A stretch of DNA of 64,000 nt from Catalinimonas alkaloidigena. GTDB lineage: Bacteria; Bacteroidota; Bacteroidia; Cytophagales; Cyclobacteriaceae. The DNA is taken from positions 1,927,001 to 1,991,000 of the forward strand of contig NZ_JAQFIL010000001.1 of the NCBI RefSeq assembly GCF_029504655.1. The letters are read 5' to 3'. Shown piece by piece: positions 47,243 through 56,332 of the stretch. Under the pieces are notes generated by a model. It had not been told where the DNA came from and made no database searches. It saw nothing but the letters and a program-made list of their open reading frames with translations. Numbering within the stretch: the stretch's first letter is position 1; every line of letters starts with the position of its first letter. A program made the translations under genes and the position numbers.

Positions 47243-48586
47243 ATGGATGCTTACGCGCAATCTCAAAGCTACACCCTGGAGCCTCCCAGGTCTTTCTGGA
47301 AAAGACTAAAACATCTGGGTCCATCGCTTATACTCACAGCCAACATTGTGGGTTCCGGAGAGCTAATTATGACTACCTCTCTGGGCGCCAAAGCAGGCTT
47401 TGTCACCCTTTGGGTAGTGATCATCAGTTGCCTGGTAAAAGTGACAATACAGTTGGAGTTTGGTAAGCATGCTATCAGTAGTGGAGAAACTACCCTGACA
47501 TCCTTCAATAAACTGCCAGGTCCGCACTGGAAGCAAGCCAGCTGGAGCATCTGGACTTGGCTCCTGATTAAAACCTTCCAGTTTATTCAGTATGGCGGTA
47601 TCATAGGAGGAGTGGCATTGGCACTGAATATTGCTTTTCCTTCAATAGCAGTATGGATTTGGGCAGTAGTGGCTGGTTTGGCCACCGCTATACTAACAGC
47701 TCAGGGTAAATATGCTTTTTTTGAGAAGTTTTCCATTTTTCTGGTTGCCTCCTTTAGCCTCTACACCCTTTACTGTGTGTTTGCCCTCCAATACACCTCC
47801 TACGAACTAAGCATACTTAAGATAGCAGAAGGTTTAGAGTTTCAACTACCGCCTGAAACCATAGGCTATGCTTTAGCGGTGTTTGGCATTACCGGAGTAG
47901 GAGCCGATGAAATTATCTCTTACCCTTACTGGTGCCTGGAAAAAGGCTATGCCCGATATACCGGCCCCAATGATCATTCTCCGGAGTGGGAGAAAAGAGC
48001 CAAAGGCTGGATCAAGGTCATGTACCTGGATGGTTTGCTATCCATGTGTATCTATACCATCACTACTGCAGCTTTTTATGCGCTGGGTGCGGCAATCCTG
48101 CATGAACAGGGACAGGTACCCGAAGGTTACCAGATGATTGCGACCATATCACAAATCTATACCGAAGCACTAGGGCCGGCAGCGATGAACATATTTTTGA
48201 TAGGAGCGGTGGTAACGCTATTCTCCACGCTTTTTGTAGCCAGTGCCTCGGGTACACGTATGTTTACTGATGGACTAGCTCAAATAGGCGTACTGGACTT
48301 TTATAATCCCGAACAAAGAAATCGTTGGTTCAAGATTTTAGCCTGGTTTATCCCTATCGCCTGGACGATGCTTTTTTTACTGATGAATGTCCCGCTCTTT
48401 ATGATTATGGCCGGGGCTATCTCACTCACCTTGCTATTACTTTTGGTAGTTTACGCTGCCATTGTTTTCAGGTACAGAAGGTTAGATAAGGCGCTACATC
48501 CAGGTATTGTCTATGATATTTTTCTGTGGATCAGTATGCTATCTATCCTGGCAGTAGGGGTAAAATCCCTACTGAATGTATATTAA
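47243..48586 (+). CDS. NRAMP-fold transporter lacking canonical metal ligands
   Basis: A 447-residue inner-membrane protein with about eleven helices, belonging to the NRAMP family by overall pattern (LKHLGPSLILTANIVGSGEL, TSLGAKAGFVTLWVVIISCL). The metal-binding DPGN motif of helix 1 reads NIVGSGE here, and the MPH motif of helix 6 is replaced by GVGADEIISYPYW. Manganese or iron transport is therefore doubtful. It lies between a sulfatase and an MFS transporter in a galactan operon, so an organic substrate such as a sugar acid is worth considering. Automatic annotation as a divalent-metal transporter would probably be misleading. Confidence 0.75.
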   Translation: MDAYAQSQSYTLEPPRSFWKRLKHLGPSLILTANIVGSGELIMTTSLGAKAGFVTLWVVIISCLVKVTIQLEFGKHAISSGETTLTSFNKLPGPHWKQASWSIWTWLLIKTFQFIQYGGIIGGVALALNIAFPSIAVWIWAVVAGLATAILTAQGKYAFFEKFSIFLVASFSLYTLYCVFALQYTSYELSILKIAEGLEFQLPPETIGYALAVFGITGVGADEIISYPYWCLEKGYARYTGPNDHSPEWEKRAKGWIKVMYLDGLLSMCIYTITTAAFYALGAAILHEQGQVPEGYQMIATISQIYTEALGPAAMNIFLIGAVVTLFSTLFVASASGTRMFTDGLAQIGVLDFYNPEQRNRWFKILAWFIPIAWTMLFLLMNVPLFMIMAGAISLTLLLLLVVYAAIVFRYRRLDKALHPGIVYDIFLWISMLSILAVGVKSLLNVY

Positions 48587-48629
48587 AAAAGAAATCTGAT
48601 CATAACCTATTGGCTCTAAACTAAACTTG

Positions 48630-49931
48630 ATGAAAATACAAACCTCACAAAAAACAACCTACAAGCGTTACCATATGCTGGCTCTGGTTTTTATCAGTGT
48701 CGTAATCAACTACATGGATCGTAGCAACATCTCAATAGCTGCGTTCGCCATGAGCGAAGAGTTAGGTTTTAGTTCTGTACAGATGGGGCTGGTATTTTCA
48801 GCTTTTGCATGGACTTACGCAGCGCTACAGATTCCCGGTGGTATTTTGGTAGATATGGTGAGGCCTAGAATATTATATACACTGATGCTGTCCCTCTGGT
48901 CGGCTGCTACGCTGCTTCAGGGGTTTGCCAATTCTTTTCTCAGTGTAATAGGCTTTCGTGCCAGTATAGGTGTATTTGAAGCACCGGCCTATCCGGCCAA
49001 TAACAGAATTGTCACTTCCTGGTTTCCCGAAAGCGAAAGAGCTTCTGCTATCGCGATGTACACCTCCGGGCAATACATAGGATTGGCGTTTCTTACCCCA
49101 AGCCTCGTAGCTATACAAAACTACATGGGATGGAGAGGTTTGTTTGTCGTATCCGGCCTTATCGGTATGGGTTGGGCTATAGTCTGGTATCTCTTTTACC
49201 GCGACCCTCAATCCCATGCTAAAATCAGTGAGCAGGAGATGACCTATATCGCAGAAGGTGGAGGGTTAATTGATAAGAGGGAGGAGAAAAAGTTCAGGGT
49301 TAAGTTTAACTGGGCAGATTTTAAACAGGCTTTTATTTACCGAAAACTGTGGGGTATCTATCTGGGCCAATTTGCCATTGGCTCAATCTTTATTTTCTTC
49401 CTGACCTGGTTTCCGACTTATCTGGTAAAATACCGAGGCATGGACTTTCTGGAGTCAGGATTTTTAGCTTCTATCCCTTTTCTGGCAGCATTTGTTGGTG
49501 TGTTGCTGGCAGGTTTTACCTCTGACTTCCTGCTGAAAAAAGGCTACTCAAACGAAGTAGCCAGAAAACTACCCGTGCTTAGTGGTATGCTTTTATCTGT
49601 ATCTATCATAGGGGCCAACTATGTAGATTCTACCTTTCTGGTGATTAGCTTTCTGGCGCTGGCTTTTTTTGGCAACGGCTTTTCTGCGATTACCTGGGTT
49701 TTTGTCTCCACAGTTGCACCAAAGCAGCTAATTGGCCTGATCGGTGGCGTATTTAACTTTATCGGAGGTTTGTCAGCAGTAATTGTCCCTATCGTCATAG
49801 GTTTTCTGGTAGAAGATGGAGACTTCAGGCCCGCGCTTTTCTTTATCGGCACCATGGCGCTGATGGGCTTTTTTAGCTATATCTTTCTGGTAGGTAAAGT
49901 AGAGAGGATTGAATTAGAAGATGATCTGTAA
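48630..49931 (+). CDS. MFS transporter, ACS family (hexuronate/sugar-acid type)
   Basis: About 433 residues from the ATG at 48630 (a TTG one codon earlier is less likely). Twelve membrane helices of the major facilitator superfamily. The first two carry NYMDRSNISIAAFAMSEELG and WTYAALQIPGGILVDMVRPR, typical of the anion:cation symporter branch that includes hexuronate, galactonate and galactarate carriers. Followed 54 bp on by a galactonate-dehydratase-like enolase, which fits import of a galactonate-type acid. The exact acid is not determinable. Confidence 0.87.
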   Translation: MKIQTSQKTTYKRYHMLALVFISVVINYMDRSNISIAAFAMSEELGFSSVQMGLVFSAFAWTYAALQIPGGILVDMVRPRILYTLMLSLWSAATLLQGFANSFLSVIGFRASIGVFEAPAYPANNRIVTSWFPESERASAIAMYTSGQYIGLAFLTPSLVAIQNYMGWRGLFVVSGLIGMGWAIVWYLFYRDPQSHAKISEQEMTYIAEGGGLIDKREEKKFRVKFNWADFKQAFIYRKLWGIYLGQFAIGSIFIFFLTWFPTYLVKYRGMDFLESGFLASIPFLAAFVGVLLAGFTSDFLLKKGYSNEVARKLPVLSGMLLSVSIIGANYVDSTFLVISFLALAFFGNGFSAITWVFVSTVAPKQLIGLIGGVFNFIGGLSAVIVPIVIGFLVEDGDFRPALFFIGTMALMGFFSYIFLVGKVERIELEDDL

Positions 49932-49985
49932 TTAGAAGGAACCTATAAAACTACCGTGTTTTTTGAAGCACCTAAACCTAAGCAT

Positions 49986-51146
49986 ATGAAAATTACCGAT
50001 ATTAAAACTTATCAAACTTTTATTGGTCAAGGCAACCAACTTATTGTAAAGGTAGAAACAAGTTCAGGAATACATGGTTGGGGAGCCTCAGGGCTTACGG
50101 GCCGTGAACTGGCCGTGGTAGGAGCTATTGCACATTACAAAAACTTTTTGATAGGTAAAGACCCAAGACGAATAGGAGCTATCTGGCAGGAGCTATACCG
50201 TAGCCAGTATTTTGAAGGAGGGAGAGTATTGACTGCTGCTATCTCAGCAATTGATATAGCACTTCACGACATTAAAGGAAAAACCTTAGGCGTACCAGTT
50301 TATGAACTCTTAGGAGGGAAGCAGCGAGACTATGTAGACTGCTTTGCTTCACTCAGATTTACCAATCGCCAGCAGCTGATGGAGAAGGCCGAACTGCTGC
50401 TGAGCCAGGGCTGGAAGGTGCTTCGTCTGGCACCAGCAGAATATGAAGAAAATGAAGAGCCAGGTGTTTTTGACCCCAGAGAATCGCTGGCTACACTGGC
50501 AGAATGGCTCACAGAGCTAAGGCAAAAATCAGGAAGCAAAGTAGTAATCGGGCTGGACTATCACCATCGTCTTACAGTGGCAGAGACTGTTTCTTTCCTT
50601 CAACATATGCCTGAAGCTACGCTGGATTTTATTGAAGAACCCATTCGCGATGAAAATCCCGGGGCATACGAAAATCTGAGGACAATGGTCAGGGTGCCCT
50701 TCGCTATAGGTGAGGAGTTTTCCAGCAAATGGCAGTTTATGCCCTACCTGGAGCGCAATATCACACAGTTTGCCCGTGTAGACGTTTGCAATGTAGGTGG
50801 CATAACCGAAGCTATGAAAGTAGCTGCCCTGGCGGAGATGCACTACATAGACCTGATGCCGCATAATCCCTTAGGGCCTATTTGTACGGCTGCTTCACTT
50901 CACCTTGCTGCTGCATGTCCGAATATGAGCTGGTTGGAGGAGATTAATACACCGGCAGAAGCTGCTGGTACTAACTCTGCAGAATTTTATCCGGAACAGC
51001 CGAAGCTGGAAGGTGCACGCTATAAAGTGCCAGACCTACCGGGTTTAGGGGTAGAGTTCAATGAAGACTTGGCCGCCAAACAATCATTTGAAATGAAAGA
51101 AACTCCTCGCCTGAGAAGAAGCGATGGCTCATTTACCAATTGGTAA
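49986..51146 (+). CDS. galactonate-dehydratase-like enolase-superfamily enzyme
   Basis: About 386 residues from the ATG at 49986; a GTG 10 codons upstream is a less likely start. Unlike the first enolase-superfamily enzyme in this locus it shows the dehydratase pattern: Asp-x-His in VIGLDYHHRL, Glu in FIEEPIRDENP, Glu in AIGEEFSSKW and His in DLMPHNPLGPICTAAS, which matches D-galactonate dehydratases. It would make 2-keto-3-deoxygalactonate from a galactonate. In a porphyran locus L-galactonate or D-galactonate is plausible. It follows the sugar-acid MFS gene closely. Confidence 0.85.
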   Translation: MKITDIKTYQTFIGQGNQLIVKVETSSGIHGWGASGLTGRELAVVGAIAHYKNFLIGKDPRRIGAIWQELYRSQYFEGGRVLTAAISAIDIALHDIKGKTLGVPVYELLGGKQRDYVDCFASLRFTNRQQLMEKAELLLSQGWKVLRLAPAEYEENEEPGVFDPRESLATLAEWLTELRQKSGSKVVIGLDYHHRLTVAETVSFLQHMPEATLDFIEEPIRDENPGAYENLRTMVRVPFAIGEEFSSKWQFMPYLERNITQFARVDVCNVGGITEAMKVAALAEMHYIDLMPHNPLGPICTAASLHLAAACPNMSWLEEINTPAEAAGTNSAEFYPEQPKLEGARYKVPDLPGLGVEFNEDLAAKQSFEMKETPRLRRSDGSFTNW

Positions 51147-51277
51147 TTTCGTATTCAATTGGGCTGGAGTTTGGAATGCCAGATCAAAGCTTTGCCTTGT
51201 GCACTTCATCAATTGTTTGTTAATTCAATTTCAGTATTGTCACTAAGCTATAAACAACCGCCTAAACACCTAATCAG

Positions 51278-53095
51278 ATGCGAAATGTGCTTTTCATTGC
51301 CTTCATGCTGATGAACTTAAATCAGGTTTTTGCTCAAAACTCATCTATTAAGATAGAAGGAGAGTTAAAGAAGTGGCATAAGGTCACCCTGGTCTGCGAA
51401 GGCCCTGAAACCTCAGAAGATGCAGAAGAGAACCCCTTTCTTCATTATCGTTTGAATGTTCTTTTCAAGCATGCTACAAGCGGTAAAGAATATCTTATTC
51501 CTGGCTACTATGCTGCTGATGGCCATGCGGCAAATAGTGGAGCTACAGAGGGAAATAGCTGGAAAGTACATTTTGCCCCTGACGAAACGGGTGAGTGGAC
51601 CTATGAAGTTTCTTTCCTCAAAGGAAAATGGGTGGCGGTAAGAGAAAAAGAAGAAGTAGGAGAAAGTGCCGGATATGTAGATCAGGCAAAAGGTACATTG
51701 AGCATTGCTGATACCGATAAAAATGGTAGAGACTTCAGAGGAAAAGGCCGGCTTAGCTATGTGGGAGAAAGGTATTTGAAGTTTGCTGAAACGGGAGAGT
51801 ACTTCCTGAAATGTGGTGCCGATGCTCCTGAAAACTTTCTGGCCTATGATGGCTTTGATGGGGACTTTAAGACTGACGGACATAAAGATAATCTGGTAAA
51901 AAGTTGGGAGGCTCATCTGCAGGACTGGAATGAAGATGATCCCAGCTGGGGAGAAGATAAACGAGGGAAAGAGATTATTGGGGCACTAAACTACCTGGCT
52001 AACAAGGGCATGAATGCTGTTTCTTTCCTCACCATGAACATAGAAGGTGATGATCAGAATGTTTTTCCCTTTGTTGACTATGATACCTGGGACAGATTTG
52101 ACTGCTCCAAATTAGACCAGTGGGAAATACTTTTTGAACATGCAGATCAGATAGGGCTTTTCCTGCACTTTAAAACGATGGAAGCAGAAAATCAGGGACT
52201 TCTGGACAATGGCGGTATAGGCATGTATACCAAGCTTTATTATCGTGAGCTGATCGCTCGCTTTGGGCATCATCTGGCACTAAACTGGAACCTCTGCGAA
52301 GAAACCGGCGACTGGGTAAAGTCCCCCCAAACTTTTCCTTTTTATCCTCGTGAGCGGCTGGCGCTGGCAGATTACGTAAGTTCTATAGACCCCTATCAGC
52401 ATCATCTGGTTATTCATAATGGCAATTGGTTTACCCCACTTTACGGACCCGATAGTAAGTTCACCGGGGCCTCCTTACAAACCAATCGTGAAGATTTCAG
52501 AAATGTTCATACCTCTACCCTAAAAGTACTTCAGGATGCTGAAGCAGAAGGTAAAATCTGGGCAGTCGCTTGTGACGAGCCGGGTGATGCCCAGCACTCA
52601 CTGCTGCCCGATGCTGAAGATCCCGTACACAATGATGCCCGCAAAAACGGATTATGGGGGGCAATGATGGCAGGTGCCTGGGGTACAGAGTGGTATTTCG
52701 GTTATGCCCATGCACACTCTGACCTCACTTGTCAGGACTATAGGTCAAGAGATCTCTTTTGGGATCAGGGCAAAGTATGCCTTGACTTTTTTAATAATAA
52801 TAACATACAGGTCAACTTGATGCAATCTGCCGATGAACTGCTCAGTAGTGAAGGAGATTACTGTCTGGCTCAGCCGGGTGAAAAGTATGTTGTCTATCTC
52901 AAAAATGGAGGAGAAGCCAAACTAAATCTGGAAGATCATGAAGGGGAATACACAGTGATGTGGTACAATCCTCGTGAGGGAGGCAAAATGCTTAAAGGAA
53001 GTAAGAAGAAAATAAAAGGAGGAAGTGTGCATTCTTTAGGCCTACCGCCCAATGAGTCTGAGCAGGACTGGGCGGTGTTGATTACAAAAGATTAG
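51278..53095 (+). CDS. DUF5060 protein, candidate uncharacterised glycoside hydrolase
   Basis: A 605-residue secreted protein (signal to residue 19, NQVFAQ). Domains: N-terminal DUF5060 Ig-like sandwich (about 22-115; WHKVTLVCEGPETSEDAEEN, WTYEVSF), a TIM-barrel-like centre (about 140-500), and a C-terminal sandwich (about 515-605; YVVYLKNGGEAKLNLEDHEG, YTVMWYNPREGGKML) like the putative collagen-binding domain next to several clan-A glycosidases. Two acidic sites fit a retaining pair: Glu in LNWNLCEETGDW and Glu in AVACDEPGDA. I do not recognise a numbered GH family. It is the only candidate here for cleaving the beta-linkages of agar or porphyran. Confidence 0.75.
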   Translation: MRNVLFIAFMLMNLNQVFAQNSSIKIEGELKKWHKVTLVCEGPETSEDAEENPFLHYRLNVLFKHATSGKEYLIPGYYAADGHAANSGATEGNSWKVHFAPDETGEWTYEVSFLKGKWVAVREKEEVGESAGYVDQAKGTLSIADTDKNGRDFRGKGRLSYVGERYLKFAETGEYFLKCGADAPENFLAYDGFDGDFKTDGHKDNLVKSWEAHLQDWNEDDPSWGEDKRGKEIIGALNYLANKGMNAVSFLTMNIEGDDQNVFPFVDYDTWDRFDCSKLDQWEILFEHADQIGLFLHFKTMEAENQGLLDNGGIGMYTKLYYRELIARFGHHLALNWNLCEETGDWVKSPQTFPFYPRERLALADYVSSIDPYQHHLVIHNGNWFTPLYGPDSKFTGASLQTNREDFRNVHTSTLKVLQDAEAEGKIWAVACDEPGDAQHSLLPDAEDPVHNDARKNGLWGAMMAGAWGTEWYFGYAHAHSDLTCQDYRSRDLFWDQGKVCLDFFNNNNIQVNLMQSADELLSSEGDYCLAQPGEKYVVYLKNGGEAKLNLEDHEGEYTVMWYNPREGGKMLKGSKKKIKGGSVHSLGLPPNESEQDWAVLITKD

Positions 53096-53226
53096 AAACT
53101 GTGTGTAGTTATTCGCAAAGCACAAATAAGAAAGAGCTTATCTATAATAGTTTAGGCTGATTTATTTGAAATCCCTATCAATCTGAATTATGTAGGGAGG
53201 TGCATTTATAAGGTTTAGATACAAGG

Positions 53227-54117
53227 CTAACTATCCTCCTGATGAACAAACCTATCGTACATCTTCCCTCTTTCATCACTTTCCCTATGGTAAACTTTAC
53301 GGAACACTAAGGGAGAATAGCCTTTTATTTTCTTGAACTGTTTGTAAAAATAAGGCAGGCTTTCATATCCACAGGAAAAGCCTATTTCAGCGACACTGGC
53401 GTTTGTTTCTATCAATAGCTTGCTTGCTCTGTTTACCCGGTATTCATTAATAAAGCTAAAAAATGGTTTTTTCATGACCCTACTGAAAAATCTGGAAAAG
53501 GAGGATTCAGTCAGGCTTACAAGTTCGGCTACATCACTAAGCGTAATCTTTTCAGTGTAGTGTGCCTCAATATAATGCTGGATAATGTCCAATCGGTGTC
53601 CTGTCTCCCATGACAAATCTGGTGAAAAATCATCACCAGATAGATGCTGATAATTACTCACCAGGCTAAGCCTCTGTAATAGCTTAAGTAATTGAATGTA
53701 TTTGTTGCCCTCAGGCTTTAACATCTTCTGCATCAAGGGTAAAATTTCCTGAGCTACTACTTTGCCAAAGAAAATGCCCTTTTTAGCATTTGCCATCATC
53801 ATTTGTATCCCTTGAAGATCAACCACTTCCGGAACAATGTCATGACTCCACTGTATCACTAAAGCACTAGCCTTGGAAGTACTATCATCTGAATTTTTCC
53901 ATCTGTGTGGAAGGTTCTCACCTAAAAGCACCAAATCCATCGGCTGATACTCAGAGATATGATTTCCAATATACCTTATACCTTCACTTTCTAAAATGCA
54001 GGTAAGCTCACACTCAGGATGATAATGCCAGGGGGCAGAAAAATGATCTTCTTTATAGCTAAATGCAGTAACCGTACTGGCCTGGGGGTTACTGATTTTT
54101 TCAAATACCGCTTTCAT
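53227..54117 (-). CDS. AraC-family transcriptional regulator with cupin sensor domain
   Basis: A 296-residue regulator. N-terminal cupin (about 20-100) contains APWHYHPECELTCILESEG and LVLLGENLPHRW. The C-terminal AraC domain (about 185-285) has two helix-turn-helix units: TLSDVAELVSLTESSFSRFF and ASVAEIGFSCGYESLPYFYK. It is read divergently from the alcohol dehydrogenase gene 170 bp away and most simply controls that P450 module. The cupin probably binds a released sugar. Confidence 0.9.
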   Translation of the reverse strand: MKAVFEKISNPQASTVTAFSYKEDHFSAPWHYHPECELTCILESEGIRYIGNHISEYQPMDLVLLGENLPHRWKNSDDSTSKASALVIQWSHDIVPEVVDLQGIQMMMANAKKGIFFGKVVAQEILPLMQKMLKPEGNKYIQLLKLLQRLSLVSNYQHLSGDDFSPDLSWETGHRLDIIQHYIEAHYTEKITLSDVAELVSLTESSFSRFFSRVMKKPFFSFINEYRVNRASKLLIETNASVAEIGFSCGYESLPYFYKQFKKIKGYSPLVFRKVYHRESDERGKMYDRFVHQEDS

Positions 54118-54286
54118 AAATCATTCAAATTGTTCCATATATTAACCTGAATACATAAAGTAAGACAAAATAGAATACTTTTCTATCATAATAGCAGAAG
54201 AATGCTGTTGAGTATCTATTTATTTTTGAAATAGAAAAGACGGTCTGTAGAATTTTTTTTCATGTTTAACACTAAAGAACCAGTAT

Positions 54287-55405
54287 ATGTCAATTTTTTG
54301 TAAAGCGGCTGTTGCCAAAGGAAATGGTGATTTTAGTTTAGAAACCATAGAAGTAAAAGAGCCAGCAGAAGATGAAGTCTTGGTAAAAGTAAAAGCGGCG
54401 GGCATTTGCCATACCGATTATGATTCATTGTCCTGGGGCAAACACGTAGTAATGGGACATGAAGGTGCCGGACTGGTAATGAAAGTGGGCAATAAAGTGA
54501 AAGGTTTTGAAGAGGGTGATGCGGTCATCTTTAACTGGGCCACGCCCTGTGGTGAATGTTTCCAGTGCAGGATCAACAATTTTCATATCTGTGAACAGAA
54601 TTCTCCGGTAGCCGCCGGGGCAAACGGTTATACACCAGGGCATGCCCATTTGGAGGGCACTTTATGGAATGACAAACCCATAGAGCGCTCATTTAACCTG
54701 GGTACGCTTTCGGAATATGCTTTGGTAAAGAAATCTGCTCTGGTAAAGTTTTCCAGCCAAAATATGCCTTTTCACTCAGCAAGTATTATCAGTTGTGGCG
54801 TAATGACCGGTTATGGCTCAGTAGTAAATAGCGCACAGGTGAAGGCAGGCTCAAGTGTGGTAGTTTTAGGTGCGGGAGGAGTAGGGCTTAACGTAATACA
54901 GGCAGCAAAAATTTCTGGTGCAGCCAGCATCATAGCCATTGATGTAAATCCGGCAAAGCTGGTGATGGCTGAAGAATTTGGTGCCACCAACACTATACTT
55001 GCCAATAAAGAAGATAAGAATTTGAGTGAGGCTGCTGATAAAGTAAAAGCGATGACCGAGGGAAGAGGCGCTGATTATGCTTTTGAGTGTACCGCCATCC
55101 CTGCTTTGGGCGCTGCTCCCCTGGCAATGATAAGAAATGCCGGTACAGCAGTGCAGGTAAGTGGTATAGAGCAGGAGATTACTATTGATATGAACCTGTT
55201 TGAATGGGATAAAATCTATATCAACCCTCTATACGGCAAGTGTAATCCTTTTATTGACTTTCCTAAACTGATCAAACTGTACGAAAAGGGAGATTTGCAA
55301 TTAGACAAATTAGTGACCCGCCAGTATGCTATAGAGGATTTGCGGCAAGCTTTTGACGATATGCTTAGTGGCAAAAACGCAAAAGGAGTAATTACTTTCA
55401 ACTGA
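54287..55405 (+). CDS. zinc-dependent class III-like alcohol dehydrogenase (candidate formaldehyde-adduct dehydrogenase)
   Basis: A 372-residue medium-chain dehydrogenase. Catalytic zinc site Cys41 (AGICHTDYD) and His58-Glu59 (VMGHEGAG). Structural zinc loop Cys88, Cys91, Cys94 and Cys102 (CGECFQCRINNFHIC). NAD motif VVLGAGGVGLNVIQ. The layout is that of thiol-dependent formaldehyde (class III) dehydrogenases. It is first in an operon with an EstD-like esterase (1 bp gap) and a P450, which would release formaldehyde on demethylating 6-O-methyl-galactose. The thiol partner is unknown; a simple alcohol dehydrogenase role remains possible. Confidence 0.82.
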   Translation: MSIFCKAAVAKGNGDFSLETIEVKEPAEDEVLVKVKAAGICHTDYDSLSWGKHVVMGHEGAGLVMKVGNKVKGFEEGDAVIFNWATPCGECFQCRINNFHICEQNSPVAAGANGYTPGHAHLEGTLWNDKPIERSFNLGTLSEYALVKKSALVKFSSQNMPFHSASIISCGVMTGYGSVVNSAQVKAGSSVVVLGAGGVGLNVIQAAKISGAASIIAIDVNPAKLVMAEEFGATNTILANKEDKNLSEAADKVKAMTEGRGADYAFECTAIPALGAAPLAMIRNAGTAVQVSGIEQEITIDMNLFEWDKIYINPLYGKCNPFIDFPKLIKLYEKGDLQLDKLVTRQYAIEDLRQAFDDMLSGKNAKGVITFN

Positions 55406-55406
55406 T

Positions 55407-56213
55407 ATGTCAATCTTTAGAACTACAGAAATCTCAGATGCTGCTTATGAAAGTAATGGGCTGCGTTTCATTACCGTTAAATCACAACATCTGAAGGGGA
55501 GGGGTGATATCTGTGTTTTTGTGCCGGAGCAGACATCTCATTTGAAAAACCTCCCCCTTGTTCTGCTGCTGCATGGTGTATACGGAAGCGCATGGGTATG
55601 GACGCATAAGGGGGCAGCTCATATGACTACCCAGCAACTTATCCGAATGCAGAAAATTAGGCCTATGGTACTGGCTATGCCCTCGGATGGACTTTGGGGA
55701 GATGGGACAGCTTATCAATTGCTGGCTTCTGGTGATTATGAAAAATGGATAGTGGAAGATGTGCCTGCTGCTGTAAAAGAAAATATAGCATGCGTTTCAG
55801 ATGCTTCACCTCTCTGCATTTCGGGACTTTCTATGGGAGGATTTGGTGCTTTAAGGTTAGGAGCTGCTTATCCTGATATTTTTAAAGCGATTTCTGCTCA
55901 CAGTGCCATCACCGCTATAGAGCAAATGCCGCTCTTTGTGGAAGAGCCGCTTGATCTTTATCAGGAGGCAGGCCAGCAGGCAAGTAGTGTATACTTAAGC
56001 ATGGAAGCTAATCAAGGCAAGCTGCCCCCCATCCGATTTGACTGTGGAAAAGATGATCTGTTGATAGAATACAATAGAGAACTGCATGCCAAGCTGACGA
56101 AGTCAGGTATTTCTCATGTGTATGAAGAGTTTGAGGGGGGGCATAGCTGGAGTTATTGGAAGCAACACCTGTCTGATACGCTCCTTTTCTTTGATCATCA
56201 CCTCAATGATTAA
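55407..56213 (+). CDS. alpha/beta-hydrolase esterase (EstD / S-formylthiol hydrolase-like)
   Basis: A 268-residue serine esterase without signal peptide. Oxyanion and nucleophile motifs LLLHGVYGSAWVW and ISGLSMGGFGALRLG (Ser142), Asp in RFDCGKDDLLIEYN and His in FEGGHSWSYWKQHL complete the triad. It begins 1 bp after the dehydrogenase stop, so the two are tightly coupled. S-formylglutathione hydrolases belong to this family and act right after class III dehydrogenases. With a P450 demethylase downstream, hydrolysis of an S-formyl-thiol is the favoured role; a carbohydrate acetyl esterase is the alternative. Confidence 0.8.
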   Translation: MSIFRTTEISDAAYESNGLRFITVKSQHLKGRGDICVFVPEQTSHLKNLPLVLLLHGVYGSAWVWTHKGAAHMTTQQLIRMQKIRPMVLAMPSDGLWGDGTAYQLLASGDYEKWIVEDVPAAVKENIACVSDASPLCISGLSMGGFGALRLGAAYPDIFKAISAHSAITAIEQMPLFVEEPLDLYQEAGQQASSVYLSMEANQGKLPPIRFDCGKDDLLIEYNRELHAKLTKSGISHVYEEFEGGHSWSYWKQHLSDTLLFFDHHLND

Positions 56214-56332
56214 TCAGTATGCTAAAATAGCTTTGATGAGGCTAAAATAATAAAAGAGGCTCGTGCCCTTAGTTTGGGCGCCAAATGAAGACTTAGTGTT
56301 CAAAACTACGCTTAAAAGTAAATAAGATCAAG

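Noticed and set aside
47243..48586. Annotation as an ordinary Mn/Fe transporter
   Set aside because: The metal-binding motifs of helices 1 and 6 are replaced, so the family name alone is not enough.
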